A DNA stretch of 27,145 nucleotides, taken from positions 1-27,145 of the IMG/VR virus record IMGVR_UViG_3300027833_000185, one strand, 5' to 3'. Made by a program: the position numbers and the translations under genes. The notes beneath the pieces are model-generated. The model was given only the letters and a program-made list of their open reading frames with translations. It did not search any database and had not been told where the DNA came from. Positions 11,624 to 19,956 of this stretch are shown here, piece by piece (within the stretch, counting starts at the first letter, position 1; each line of letters starts with the position of its first letter). Source of the stretch: a virus.

Positions 11624-11850
11624 ATATTATTTGCTATATGTAAAGGTAAATAAATAATAAATAACTTTTTGTGTGTTTAAGTCTGATTTTTTGAATAACT
11701 TTACACTTTTTTATTACTTCAAATATATAAAATAAATAATTAGAAATATATATATAAATATAAATCTAAAAATATATATTAAAAAAAATAATAATATACT
11801 TAAAAATAAAAGATAATGATTTTGGGATAGTATTCTTTTTAGAAACTTAA
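11624..11850. other. Very AT-rich noncoding gap; candidate early promoter and origin
   Basis: No gene was found on either strand. The sequence is almost pure A/T around 11740-11800, with runs of ATATAT and TAAATA. On the minus strand a perfect -7-like TATATTTG lies at 11727-11720, but no TTTG stands at the right spacing, and TACCTTTA nearer the GIY-YIG start is a second weak candidate. Position between late lysis genes and early genes suits a control or unwinding region. No DnaA boxes or iterons were seen. Confidence 0.45.
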
Positions 11851-12360
11851 TTACCTATTTTTATTTAGTTGTTTATCTTTAGTTTTAGAACCAATAGATG
11901 AACCAAAAAAGAAATTTATAACTTGTTGTCTTTCTTGCAGTAGTGCAGTAGTTAAACCACCAATAGCAGAAGAAATAATTGCTATTAAAGTTTTTTCTTG
12001 CATATAGATTACTACAAGTATTTCTATAACAATAGCTAAAAATACAATCCACAAGTTCCAGACAATTACCCTTTTGGCAATTTCATCTGCCATCTTGTTT
12101 TCAGCTTTGTACATTTCTCTTGCACCAGCTCTATCTTGATAATCTAATTCAATGAGTTTATAGGCTTCTTTTTCTTGTTCTGCACTAATACCATCATCTT
12201 TTTTTATAAGTGTTTTAACTGCACCTAAAAAGTCACCAGTAGCTACATCACCAACCATATTAATAGCCTTGTCTAAAATATCAGACCTACCAATATCTCT
12301 TAACCAGTTACCAACTCTTGTACCAGCACCACCATTTTTTATAAGTTTTGGGTTACTCAT
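11851..12360 (-). CDS. Holin-like membrane protein (3TM-holin-like)
   Basis: A 169-aa protein with a soluble N-terminal part, two predicted membrane segments (about residues 98-120 and 124-141) and a C-terminal NFFFGSSIGSK word, resembling the (F/Y)FGSS-x-GSK ending of 3TM-holin-type phage proteins. It probably forms holes in the inner membrane to release the M15 peptidase or trigger lysis. It is the last gene of the late operon. Its ATG at 12360 overlaps the small holin-like gene. Only two membrane helices are evident instead of three. Confidence 0.75.
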   Translation of the reverse strand: MSNPKLIKNGGAGTRVGNWLRDIGRSDILDKAINMVGDVATGDFLGAVKTLIKKDDGISAEQEKEAYKLIELDYQDRAGAREMYKAENKMADEIAKRVIVWNLWIVFLAIVIEILVVIYMQEKTLIAIISSAIGGLTTALLQERQQVINFFFGSSIGSKTKDKQLNKNR

Positions 12361-12508
12361 TATTTCTTTTGTTCATTAAGTACCATTTATGTGCGGTATA
12401 CCCAATAGTTAAAAGTAAAAGTGTAATCTTTAAAAATACATCAACGTTTGACATTGAGAAAATAAATGTGCCTAGATTAATTAAAAGTGTTTTGTAGTCT
12501 GTTACCAT
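12353..12508 (-). CDS. 51-aa small holin/antiholin-like protein
   Basis: The frame runs from ATG at 12508 to TAA at 12353. It holds two hydrophobic stretches (LLINLGTFIF at about 8-17 and VFLKITLLLLTIGYTAHKWY at about 24-43) and a basic C-terminus (KRNNE). The layout and the LLxxIGYTxHKWY pattern are common in small membrane proteins beside endolysins of Bacteroidota phages. It is placed between the peptidase and the larger holin-like gene, with an 8-nt overlap into the latter. It could be the holin with the larger protein as regulator, or the reverse. Confidence 0.65.
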   Translation of the reverse strand: MVTDYKTLLINLGTFIFSMSNVDVFLKITLLLLTIGYTAHKWYLMNKRNNE

Positions 12509-12509
12509 A

Positions 12510-12965
12510 TTAATAAGTGTAGTACACACCTCTTTTTTTAGTTACTAATACTTGTTTTCTATTGTTGTCTTTATTGAAAGAAACGTGCAACCATTTAGGT
12601 ATTGATCCAAACTCCCATATCAACTGATCAAACTCTAGATTGTCTTTTATCCAATGAAACATATCTAGGTTAGATTTACAATTTTCTTTACCACAAGCCA
12701 TACTTGTAATGTCCATTGCTTCACCTTTCATATGAGATGACGTTTTAGAGCCTTTTAAGGCAGTATTAAGTTCTAAAGACCTAAACATACTATTAACTCT
12801 TATTGGACACCCTACCCACTCTCTTAATGGTTCAAACACCTTTTCAGCTAATAGTTTCATATTCTCAACTTGTTCTTCATTTGGTTTGTTCTTTATACCT
12901 TTTTGTTTAGCATAATTAGAACCAACTGCTTCTTTGTGAGAAATGTGTTTACTTATTCTTTTCAT
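12510..12965 (-). CDS. Peptidase M15-type endolysin
   Basis: A 151-aa M15A-like zinc peptidase that cleaves cell-wall peptides at lysis. SSHMKGEAMDI (76-86) supplies the H78 and D85 zinc ligands, WEFG (117-120) the catalytic E118, and WLHVSF (125-130) the third ligand H127. VNSMFRS near residue 57-63 is the usual substrate-side motif. There is no signal peptide, so export would depend on the adjacent holins. ATG at 12965 overlaps the upstream gene by 17 nt. Confidence 0.9.
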   Translation of the reverse strand: MKRISKHISHKEAVGSNYAKQKGIKNKPNEEQVENMKLLAEKVFEPLREWVGCPIRVNSMFRSLELNTALKGSKTSSHMKGEAMDITSMACGKENCKSNLDMFHWIKDNLEFDQLIWEFGSIPKWLHVSFNKDNNRKQVLVTKKRGVYYTY

Positions 12966-13188
12966 CTGTGATTAATTTAAAAGTTCCATCTTCTAGGTTA
13001 ACTTCTATGTTACCATATTTTGCTTCAAGTTCTTTTTTACTTTGTTCTTGCTTCATAGAAAGTTCTGCAAACATATGAGATAGTGTATGTGACTGTGTAG
13101 CCAATAATCCTAAATCGTGTAAAATTGCTTGTTTCTTCTGTTCTTGCTCTTTAAATTCTTTTAATTCACTTTTTGATAATTTTCCCAT
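12949..13188 (-). CDS. 79-aa coiled-coil protein before endolysin
   Basis: The start is ATG at 13188 (MGKLSKSELKEFKEQEQKKQ); an upstream TTG is less likely. Residues about 5-62 form a charged coiled coil, then YGNIEVNLEDGTFKLI. This helical-plus-YGxxxxNLEDG pattern is very common in Bacteroidota phages, function unknown. It overlaps the M15 peptidase, which may suggest a lysis or tail-fibre accessory role. No lipobox or membrane segment is visible, so it is not an obvious spanin. Confidence 0.65.
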   Translation of the reverse strand: MGKLSKSELKEFKEQEQKKQAILHDLGLLATQSHTLSHMFAELSMKQEQSKKELEAKYGNIEVNLEDGTFKLITDEKNK

Positions 13189-13224
13189 TGTATTTGTTTT
13201 TTGGTTAAGTATCAAATATACTAA

Positions 13225-13545
13225 TTATTTAGGTACTTCTGCGTTTCTTGCATATCCGTAAAAGCTATGTGCTGCCTCTATTGGATACACCATAAAAGCA
13301 CCAAAGTCTAAATCCAAGCTGCTCATTACATCGATAGCATAACCAGGATAGTAAATTGCTGGAGTAATTATATTACCATCTGCATCATAAGTAGCTGGTA
13401 TCTTTACAACCTTACCGATATAAACAACCGCAGCCGTATCTTTTGCAAATACTATTTCGTTATCTGTTTCAACTAAAACACCAATACTTAAAAGGTAATC
13501 TTTGCCCTCTTGCTCTGTTGGAAAATTTGTCTTGTATATATTCAT
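13225..13545 (-). CDS. 106-aa hypothetical, fibre-associated
   Basis: ATG at 13545 shares one base with the fibre stop (TAATG), which decides the start (MNIYKTNFPTEQEGKDYLLS). The protein is beta-rich with hydrophobic turns (VVYIGKVVKIPATY; GYAIDVMSSLDLDFGAF) and no membrane segment. I have seen similar proteins downstream of tail fibres in related phages; a fibre chaperone or tip role is possible but not shown. Confidence 0.65.
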   Translation of the reverse strand: MNIYKTNFPTEQEGKDYLLSIGVLVETDNEIVFAKDTAAVVYIGKVVKIPATYDADGNIITPAIYYPGYAIDVMSSLDLDFGAFMVYPIEAAHSFYGYARNAEVPK

Positions 13546-16232
13546 TATATTGTTGTTAGTTCTGTTAGTTCTTGGTCGCTTAAAGCCTCTTTCCAAACTG
13601 CAAGTGCTTTTGTTTTTGCGAAAAAATTAAAAATTCCCGTTCCGTAATAAAAATCTAAAGTATTAAGAGCATTTAATGGGGGCACATTTCCACTTGTATC
13701 TGTTCCTATCTTAATACCATTTACCCAAAAAGAAAAATCATCTTGTTTCCACTTTAAAGCTAATTTATTAAAGTTTGTTATATCATCAAGAACAAAAAAT
13801 TCAGATGCTTGGCTACCTCCAGCGTCAACTACAAATCTAATTTGATTAGCAGTTGCAGAGGTTTGGAAGCCAATTCTATTAGCTCCACTACCATCGGATA
13901 ATCCAAGAACTTGAGTGCCCGAAGCAGCTTGTAGCATTGCACCCTCCCAATATATCACCCCTTCTGTGCTATTTACACTTGCTAAACTACCGCCATTGGT
14001 GCATACGTCTTGGTTTCGTGTAACTGTTGAGCCATTGCTCGGAATATACGAAGTGGCATAGTCTTGGTCATTTGTAGCATTTGCACCCCAAAGTATTATT
14101 TCAGATAAAGTTCCACTACCTCTAAAATCTACTGGGTAAAAAGTAGTTGCAACTGCTGGTGATGAATTTAATTCAAATCTTTGCCATTCTTCAGTTAGTG
14201 TAAATACATTGTTTGTATTTGAGGGATGGCTTAAAAGAGTTGCTGTTCCAGTTCCGCTTACTGTTTTTGCATAAATACTTCTTGCGGATGTTGCGCTTAC
14301 TGATGAAACAAGATATAACCCCCCATCACCACTAACTTTATAGGCTGTATTTGTACCATCGGGTGCTAAATATCCACTTTCAAGCGTTATTGTTCCAACT
14401 ATAGAAAATTGAGAAAAATCCTCTGAATACGGCAATATTTGGGTTGTCTGCGGTTCCCACAACCAACTTCCGCACCCACTATCTGGCACTACTTCTTGCC
14501 CGAGATATTCTTTTACAGATACGTTGTCTATTGTCACAGAAGAATTTGAATTTCCATTTCTAATATAAATTACAGAAGAACTACTAACGCTTATAATTTC
14601 AGAATGAGTACCTACATCTTGATATTGTGCAACATTCCAACCCCCTAAGAAAAAACCAAAAGAAGAATTTCCAACCTTATTACTTATGGTGTATGTAATC
14701 TTATATGTCTTACCTAGCTCAACTACTGTATTGTTTGAATTTATTGTAGAAAAGTTTACAAAGTTTACAGATGAGTTTTCGAATATAGGGTTACCTCCCG
14801 CAACAGTCCAATTAGCACTCCCATTATCAAACGTACCATTCAAAACCAATTCACTTCCTAAAACATCTTGATAACTAAACCCCTCGTAGTTTATTCTCGG
14901 TAGGTTAGTATCGGTAGTAATTTGGATAGTGGTTATATTTGTTATATCTGCTTCAACTCCAGCCTCTGCAAGTAGTTTAAAAGAATAGCCATTAGTTGAG
15001 CTAACATAAGCCGTAAAAGTTCCACTACCTATACAATTACCTCCACTAATACTAACACCATCATCTCTTGTAATAGATAAAGTAGTAATAGATGCACCAT
15101 CATTATAGTTTCTTGCAAAAAATCTTAATCTTGTTCCAGCGGTTATATTTTGTGTCCATTGTATTTTGTAAGTTGCGGTTACACCAGCACCACCTACATC
15201 AGTTTGTATTATATAGCCTTGTGTTGCATCACTTATCGCTATATTATTTCCAATAGACCACCCCGTTCCCAAATCCCAATTTTGCGCCACCTCTTTAACC
15301 GAGATGTTTGTGATAGATATATCTGTTATACCACCAACCCTCCCAATAGTTAATTCACCAATACTACCATCATTAGGTATATATAAGATGTGCGTACCAA
15401 CTGAATTAGGTATATTCGTGTTAGTTGTACCACCCGTAAAAGATACTTTTAATTGACCGATTTGTATATCGGTAACTTCAATAGTAAATTTAATTGTTTT
15501 GCCTTGTGTTGATGTAAAACCATTTTGCTTAATATATTGAAAACTACCATCTGTGCTAACTACTTTTGCCGCATCTTCAACAATTTCACTTTGACTTGAT
15601 AAATCCCAATCTTGACCTACCTCACGTACTGAAACGTTGTCTATTTTTAAATTACAAGGAGATATAATTCTTTGTATGTTCCAAGTACTTGGGGTGCTTC
15701 TTGTAGATGTGTAATATATAGTAAATTCACCGTTTTGAGATGGTATTGCTTCTCTTGGACTTGTACTACCTATTGAGGAGAAACCAACAGAGCCACTAAC
15801 ATAATCAGAAACAACTCCAGTAATTCTATAAGTTTTATTTGTTATAGTTGTGTTTGCTATAACTCCAGTATTTGCAGTATCGTCTTGTAATATATGAGCA
15901 ACACCATTTGAAACAGTTGATTGACCAGTTAAAGTCCAATTTGATGGATTATCAAAATTAACATCGCTGCTAACTTCCACCCCCTCTTGAGAAAAACTGC
16001 CGTTAGAAACCTCTTGTACACCTTCCTCACTAAAGTCTCCGTTCTGCACTAAATTACTCGATAGTATCTGTACGTTTTCAACAAGACCTTGAGCATTTAC
16101 TCTTGTAGCTGCCGAGTTTCTGCTAAAATCAAAGTCACCACTTCCATCACTTGGCTTTACACATAGTGCTTCACCATTGTTATACGCAGTTGGTGTTAAT
16201 ATAATTGATGCTTTATCTAAAAGGTTGCTCAT
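13545..16232 (-). CDS. Modular tail fibre / receptor-binding protein
   Basis: An 895-aa extracellular-type protein. The N-terminus (to about 55: LLDKASIILTPTAYNNGEAL, DFDFSRNSAATRV) is a conserved anchor of Bacteroidota-phage fibres. Residues about 60-585 hold at least four carbohydrate-binding-like beta-sandwich units, each ending DNVSVREV, TNISVKEV or DNVSVKEY; three start with NGDFS, NGSFS or NGTFD. Residues about 590-735 form another sandwich with SYIPSNGSTVTRNQDVC, and about 745-895 a LamG/concanavalin-like domain ending KEALSDQELTEL. It likely binds surface polysaccharide. No enzymatic motif or reverse-transcriptase neighbour was seen. It shares one base with the 66-aa gene (TAATG). Confidence 0.85.
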   Translation of the reverse strand: MSNLLDKASIILTPTAYNNGEALCVKPSDGSGDFDFSRNSAATRVNAQGLVENVQILSSNLVQNGDFSEEGVQEVSNGSFSQEGVEVSSDVNFDNPSNWTLTGQSTVSNGVAHILQDDTANTGVIANTTITNKTYRITGVVSDYVSGSVGFSSIGSTSPREAIPSQNGEFTIYYTSTRSTPSTWNIQRIISPCNLKIDNVSVREVGQDWDLSSQSEIVEDAAKVVSTDGSFQYIKQNGFTSTQGKTIKFTIEVTDIQIGQLKVSFTGGTTNTNIPNSVGTHILYIPNDGSIGELTIGRVGGITDISITNISVKEVAQNWDLGTGWSIGNNIAISDATQGYIIQTDVGGAGVTATYKIQWTQNITAGTRLRFFARNYNDGASITTLSITRDDGVSISGGNCIGSGTFTAYVSSTNGYSFKLLAEAGVEADITNITTIQITTDTNLPRINYEGFSYQDVLGSELVLNGTFDNGSANWTVAGGNPIFENSSVNFVNFSTINSNNTVVELGKTYKITYTISNKVGNSSFGFFLGGWNVAQYQDVGTHSEIISVSSSSVIYIRNGNSNSSVTIDNVSVKEYLGQEVVPDSGCGSWLWEPQTTQILPYSEDFSQFSIVGTITLESGYLAPDGTNTAYKVSGDGGLYLVSSVSATSARSIYAKTVSGTGTATLLSHPSNTNNVFTLTEEWQRFELNSSPAVATTFYPVDFRGSGTLSEIILWGANATNDQDYATSYIPSNGSTVTRNQDVCTNGGSLASVNSTEGVIYWEGAMLQAASGTQVLGLSDGSGANRIGFQTSATANQIRFVVDAGGSQASEFFVLDDITNFNKLALKWKQDDFSFWVNGIKIGTDTSGNVPPLNALNTLDFYYGTGIFNFFAKTKALAVWKEALSDQELTELTTI

Positions 16233-16432
16233 TATTGTATATTTTCTAATTCATCTAAAGTTGCAGTTGTACAAGTTACATTCTCATAGTATGTTGCCCT
16301 TGCTTGTAAGGTTAAAAGTAATGCTGGTACTGCACTACACCCAGCATATTCTTTGTAGACTAAACCCCAATTTACAGAGTTATCACAAACACCTCTACCC
16401 CACCAACTTTTAAAATATATTTCGTTTGCCAT
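16232..16432 (-). CDS. 66-aa conserved hypothetical
   Basis: ATG at 16432 begins MANEIYFKSWWGRGVCDNSV and continues with WGLVYKEYAGC and a threonine-rich end. The SWWG...C...Y-x-YA-C pattern is one I know from small virion-region proteins of Bacteroidota phages, function unknown. It is coupled on both sides by TAATG junctions, to the 24-aa peptide upstream and the fibre downstream, so it may be a fibre-attachment protein. Confidence 0.7.
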   Translation of the reverse strand: MANEIYFKSWWGRGVCDNSVNWGLVYKEYAGCSAVPALLLTLQARATYYENVTCTTATLDELENIQ

Positions 16433-16506
16433 TACTTCTTGTTTTTTTTCTTTTTAAGAAATACCTTTAATTTCTCAATGTTCTTTGCCTTTGGTTTGTA
16501 ACTCAT
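16432..16506 (-). CDS. 24-aa basic peptide
   Basis: The frame runs from ATG at 16506 to TAA at 16432: MSYKPKAKNIEKLKVFLKKK and four more residues, half of them Lys. Its stop shares a base with the next ATG (TAATG), the same coupling used by the next two genes. It is small enough to be chance, so a leader role for the 66-aa gene is an alternative. Confidence 0.4.
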   Translation of the reverse strand: MSYKPKAKNIEKLKVFLKKKKNKK

Positions 16507-16543
16507 AGCTTTTGGTAATATAATAAGCCGTTTTTTTTTTAAA

Positions 16544-17083
16544 TTAAACTAATATCAGAAACAAAGATGATAAACTCAAAACCCACCCATTAAATGTAGC
16601 CTCATAACTCGGATAAATATCATCATTCACGTTATTTGTGTACTCTGGATATGTAGCTTGGTTAAAACTCATAAAGTCTATAAAACGTCTTGAATACCAT
16701 TCTGCATTGGTTCTTGCTTTCTCAACTAAAAAATCAACCTCGTTTTTATCTACAGTTTGTGCATTTTCAGATGTGTGCTTATATACACCACCGTTTTTAA
16801 TTTGGTAAGCTGCAAAAGGTATGTAGTTTGCTTGTGCATACCATATAAGCATTTCAACAATAAAATCGTCAAGGATAGTTTTCCATCTTGCATTGGCTGG
16901 TAAATCAATTCCAGCAACAATAGCATCAGTTAAACCCGTATACATATTTGTACCTATGATTTGTTGTATGTCTATCTGTTGTGCGATCTTAATAAACTGT
17001 ATGAATTTATCAGTATCTACATTCCCATCAATGATAGAGTTCCTTACTAAATCTGTTCTATTTATAAATAATACTGTTGCCAT
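16544..17083 (-). CDS. Head-tail connector-like protein (DUF6712-like)
   Basis: A 179-aa protein with a helical head-completion layout (MATVLFINRTDLVRNSIIDG; FIVEMLIWYAQANYIPFAAY; EKARTNAEWYSRRFIDFM). It resembles the DUF6712 family placed after portals in Bacteroidota phages and is probably a head-tail adaptor. It follows portal by six bases. The last 12 residues are unusually hydrophobic (VLSLSSLFLILV), which may be an unconserved tail created by a late frame change; an A10 run lies just after the stop on the coding strand. Confidence 0.7.
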   Translation of the reverse strand: MATVLFINRTDLVRNSIIDGNVDTDKFIQFIKIAQQIDIQQIIGTNMYTGLTDAIVAGIDLPANARWKTILDDFIVEMLIWYAQANYIPFAAYQIKNGGVYKHTSENAQTVDKNEVDFLVEKARTNAEWYSRRFIDFMSFNQATYPEYTNNVNDDIYPSYEATFNGWVLSLSSLFLILV

Positions 17084-17089
17084 ATTTTT

Positions 17090-18889
17090 CTAGTTTGGGT
17101 ATGCTCCTCTGTTTTTCATATCAATAGGTGCTTCTGCTGCATCTTTATATTCACTTCCTTTTGGTTGGTATGAGTTTGGTATTGTATCTACTTCTTTACC
17201 TTTAGAGATGTATTTCTCTGTTTCACTTTTCATTCTATACAATTCTTCTTGCCAGAAATGTCCACAGTAAATACCACCCTTAAACTTAAATAAAGAATAG
17301 TTTTGCCCCTTATGACCAAAGTTATTATTTACACCTTGAAAAGATGCATTATCAATATCTTCTTTTCTATACACAACACCTTTACTAGTTCTTGACATCA
17401 TTGTTTTGCAAAAATCCCTACTATTAGCAGATGACTTTCTTTCTTGGTATGTGTATCTGATCTTGTAAAATGATTTATCTAACTTGCTTTCTTCATTAGG
17501 TTTTGATTTAATAAAATCAGCAAACTTTTGTATTCTAGATAGCTTCTTTTTTATCTTTGAATTTGCCCATTCTTCAACATCTGAATTTTGATCTGAAACC
17601 TCTCTTACATCTACAAGTTCATAATCATCACCTATAGTTTCATATTTAAGGTTTTCTAAAATAGCATCAGCCATTTCATCTGTAAGTTCGTTTTTATCAG
17701 ATGACATTTCAACACCAGTTTCTTCTTCAATAGTTTCTTTGTCTTGAAGTGTTTGGTCTACCTCTGTAAATTCTAGTGGTTGTAAGGTCGTAAAGTATAG
17801 GTTTAAGCTGATTTCATTGTAAGCTAGTATATTATCAAAACTATCAATTAAAAGTTCTTGAAACGGTCTTATAACGGTGTTATCCATTAACAAAGATGCC
17901 GTCTTTATTTCTTCTGCATTATTTCCTAAACCACTACCATCTTTAATTCCTAGAAGCATTGGTGATACGATCCTATGGGCAACCATAATTTTCGATGTGC
18001 TTTCTTCGCTCAAGAATTGGTACTGATTATGAGCATCACTTAATTGTACTGGTGTTATTTCTGCTTGGCTTTCTTTATTGTCGTTAAAAGCTAGTATGAA
18101 TTTACCAGCGTTGCTAGTTCCAGAAAACTTCTGTGCTATTTTCGTTTCTATTAATTGTCTTTCTTGTTGGTTAGGTGTACCATTGTTAAAGTTGATTAAC
18201 ATTGATGGGCTTAAACCATTCATAATGTTGTTCAAATGGTAGTTAGATACCTCTTCTTCGAGCTCACAGTACTGTAAACCTCCCTGATAATCGACAGGAG
18301 AATAGTAGTAAAAGCCTGATTTATAAGGTTTTATGTAGTATATCTCTATTTCTTCATTAGACATACCAAAGGCTGGTATTCTTAATGGTTCATCAGTTTT
18401 TTTGATGTTTGCCCAATCATTAAAATAGTAATAAGCTGGCACTTCTCCATCTTCATTACATTTTTCTGCTCTTAATGTTTCAATAGGCATATGCTCTAGT
18501 TGAACAATCTTGCTTCTATCCTTTGAGTAGATAACTTGTATTGCAGCTTGTCCCATAAGTTTAAGATCATAACAAGCCCTACGCACTACATCTTTTCTAA
18601 ACAAAGAAATCATCTGTGCATATTCATTAGGTTTTCTGTTGCTATCTGTAGCATTTAAACCTTTACCATAAATAGCTTGTGAGATACCATTTATAGCAGC
18701 ATTGTTTGTAGGTGAACCATTATACCTATCGATAAGGAATTGAAAATAATTGTTATCTGCACCATATTCAATCCAATTAGCACCATTAACTTCTTTAACC
18801 TCTGGTGATGTGTATGTACTTAAATTTACAAAGCCAAACTCTGATACTTTTGTTTTGCTAAATTGTCCTTTTTCGTTTCTTTTTCTCAT
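17090..18889 (-). CDS. Portal protein with C-terminal extension
   Basis: A 599-aa portal. The N-terminal about 380 residues show portal features: NYFQFLIDRYNGSPTNNAAI, a helical stem region and HRIVSPMLLGIKDGSGLGNN (about 305-324). The C-terminal about 150 residues form an extra module with SRDFCKTMMS, YRKEDI, FGHKGQNYSLFKFKGG and CGHFWQ, which I recall at the ends of other Bacteroidota-phage head proteins; its role is unknown. Portal forms the DNA gate of the capsid and the terminase docking site. ATG at 18889 overlaps the preceding stop (ATGA). The linker carries DVREVSD, a word also found in the scaffold-like protein. Confidence 0.85.
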   Translation of the reverse strand: MRKRNEKGQFSKTKVSEFGFVNLSTYTSPEVKEVNGANWIEYGADNNYFQFLIDRYNGSPTNNAAINGISQAIYGKGLNATDSNRKPNEYAQMISLFRKDVVRRACYDLKLMGQAAIQVIYSKDRSKIVQLEHMPIETLRAEKCNEDGEVPAYYYFNDWANIKKTDEPLRIPAFGMSNEEIEIYYIKPYKSGFYYYSPVDYQGGLQYCELEEEVSNYHLNNIMNGLSPSMLINFNNGTPNQQERQLIETKIAQKFSGTSNAGKFILAFNDNKESQAEITPVQLSDAHNQYQFLSEESTSKIMVAHRIVSPMLLGIKDGSGLGNNAEEIKTASLLMDNTVIRPFQELLIDSFDNILAYNEISLNLYFTTLQPLEFTEVDQTLQDKETIEEETGVEMSSDKNELTDEMADAILENLKYETIGDDYELVDVREVSDQNSDVEEWANSKIKKKLSRIQKFADFIKSKPNEESKLDKSFYKIRYTYQERKSSANSRDFCKTMMSRTSKGVVYRKEDIDNASFQGVNNNFGHKGQNYSLFKFKGGIYCGHFWQEELYRMKSETEKYISKGKEVDTIPNSYQPKGSEYKDAAEAPIDMKNRGAYPN

Positions 18890-19275
18890 ATTACAATATA
18901 GTCATTATTGAAACCATCGTATTCTGTATATTGGTCTTTATTTACTTTATAGAAATAATTGTTATCTGCATCAATTTCTGCTTTTTGTGCAGTACAGAAA
19001 ATCCTATCCTTATATATTACATTTGTTTTTGCTACATCTGAATATATTGTTAAATCATAAAAATGCCCCTCAACTAAATTTGAATAGGTATCATTATATA
19101 CATTGTAGGTATCATTTACAATTTCAATATTACCAACACCAGCAACTCTAGGTACTAATGTATAATCAACAGTTACATTTGTGCTATCATCTCTAATAGT
19201 CATATATGCACTTGATACATAATCTCTAGGTATTATAGTAAATTGATTTGTGGCAGTTGTGTTAAATAATATCAT
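18886..19275 (-). CDS. 129-aa virion-region protein
   Basis: This protein is beta-rich: MILFNTTATNQFTIIPRDYV, then DLTIYSDVAKTNVIYKDRIF and an acidic Asn/Tyr-rich end. It resembles a widespread short protein beside portals in Bacteroidota phages, of unknown role; a head or tail decoration protein is plausible. ATG at 19275 is three bases after a CGTTATATAA element and downstream of a terminator, making it the first gene of the portal-fibre-lysis transcript. Confidence 0.65.
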   Translation of the reverse strand: MILFNTTATNQFTIIPRDYVSSAYMTIRDDSTNVTVDYTLVPRVAGVGNIEIVNDTYNVYNDTYSNLVEGHFYDLTIYSDVAKTNVIYKDRIFCTAQKAEIDADNNYFYKVNKDQYTEYDGFNNDYIVI

Positions 19276-19278
19276 TAC

Positions 19279-19310
19279 TTATATAACGTATAAAAAATAG
19301 TAATTTGTAA
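19279..19310 (-). promoter_or_regulatory. Putative late promoter (site 3)
   Basis: CGTTATATAA is at 19288-19279 on the minus strand, with ACAAAT upstream at a spacing one base different from the other sites. It lies between the terminator at 19315-19345 and the ATG at 19275. The terminator makes a new start here almost necessary. Confidence 0.6.
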
Positions 19311-19314
19311 AAAC

Positions 19315-19345
19315 AAAAAAAAAGCACCCGATTAAGGATGCTTTC
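19315..19345 (-). terminator. Intrinsic terminator after tail tube gene
   Basis: On the minus strand AAAGCATCC, a 6-nt loop, GGGTGCTTT form a 9-bp stem with one G-U pair, followed by a T-run. It closes the capsid/tail-tube transcript before the portal operon. Confidence 0.8.
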
Positions 19346-19364
19346 AATTTAAAATAAATATTAA

Positions 19365-19886
19365 TTATGCAGTTGGGTCAACTTGTTCTGCATCTCCAGT
19401 TACTGCACTTGCAAGGAAGTAAGGTGCAGTTTCTTCCATACCCTCAAAGGTAAGTGTAAACCCACTTAAATCTCCCGCTGCTGCTCCAGTTACTACTGTT
19501 CCACCAGTACACTCCATACCATTTTCAAAGCCACATAAGAAACTATTACCATAGTAATCTTCTACTACTACATATGGTCTTGCTACTGCAAGTGTTTGTA
19601 GTTCTTGTTGCGTTAAAGCATCTAAATAAGTAAGTGTTAGGTTTAAAGTTTGAGTATAAAAAGTTGTTCCGTTTTCTCTGCTACTTGTTACAGTAGTTTC
19701 TAAACTAGAATTTCCTTTTACATCATATTCATACCAAGTTGGTGTTCCCGTAAACGTTGCTTCACCAGTTGGTGCATCTACTGTGATTGCAGTAATGTCA
19801 CCATAATCAGCAAAGTAAACTCTTTTAATGCCACCAAAAGCACTTTTGCAAGGTAGTTTTCTACCCGTTGTTAATGTACAAGCCAT
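19365..19886 (-). CDS. Putative major tail tube protein
   Basis: A 173-aa beta-rich protein (TGRKLPCKSAFGGIKRVYFA; YEYDVKGNSSLETTVTSSRE; LSGFTLTFEGMEETAPYF). Its size, its SRENGTTFYTQTLNLTLTYL strand-turn pattern and its place next to the major capsid gene fit a tail tube protein of a siphovirus. I recall close relatives annotated only as hypothetical, so a capsid decoration protein remains possible. It is bracketed by two terminators: one 15 nt before its ATG, one after its stop. Confidence 0.6.
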   Translation of the reverse strand: MACTLTTGRKLPCKSAFGGIKRVYFADYGDITAITVDAPTGEATFTGTPTWYEYDVKGNSSLETTVTSSRENGTTFYTQTLNLTLTYLDALTQQELQTLAVARPYVVVEDYYGNSFLCGFENGMECTGGTVVTGAAAGDLSGFTLTFEGMEETAPYFLASAVTGDAEQVDPTA

Positions 19887-19900
19887 TGTTTTTATGTTTT

Positions 19901-19939
19901 AAAAAAAAAGGGTGAGCAGATTACCTACCCACCCCTTTT
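19901..19939 (-). terminator. Terminator or attenuator between capsid and tail tube genes
   Basis: On the minus strand AAAAGGGGTGGGTAG, loop GTAAT, CTGCTCACCCTTTT form a long stem with several G-U pairs, then T-rich sequence. No promoter of either type lies between it and the next ATG (19886), so the tail tube gene must depend on read-through. Confidence 0.75.
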
Positions 19940-19956
19940 ATAGATTAATTAATTAA

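Noticed and set aside
16531-16540. A10 run (coding strand) as a second slippage site
   Set aside because: It lies after the stop of the connector-like gene and no continuing frame with conserved content was seen.
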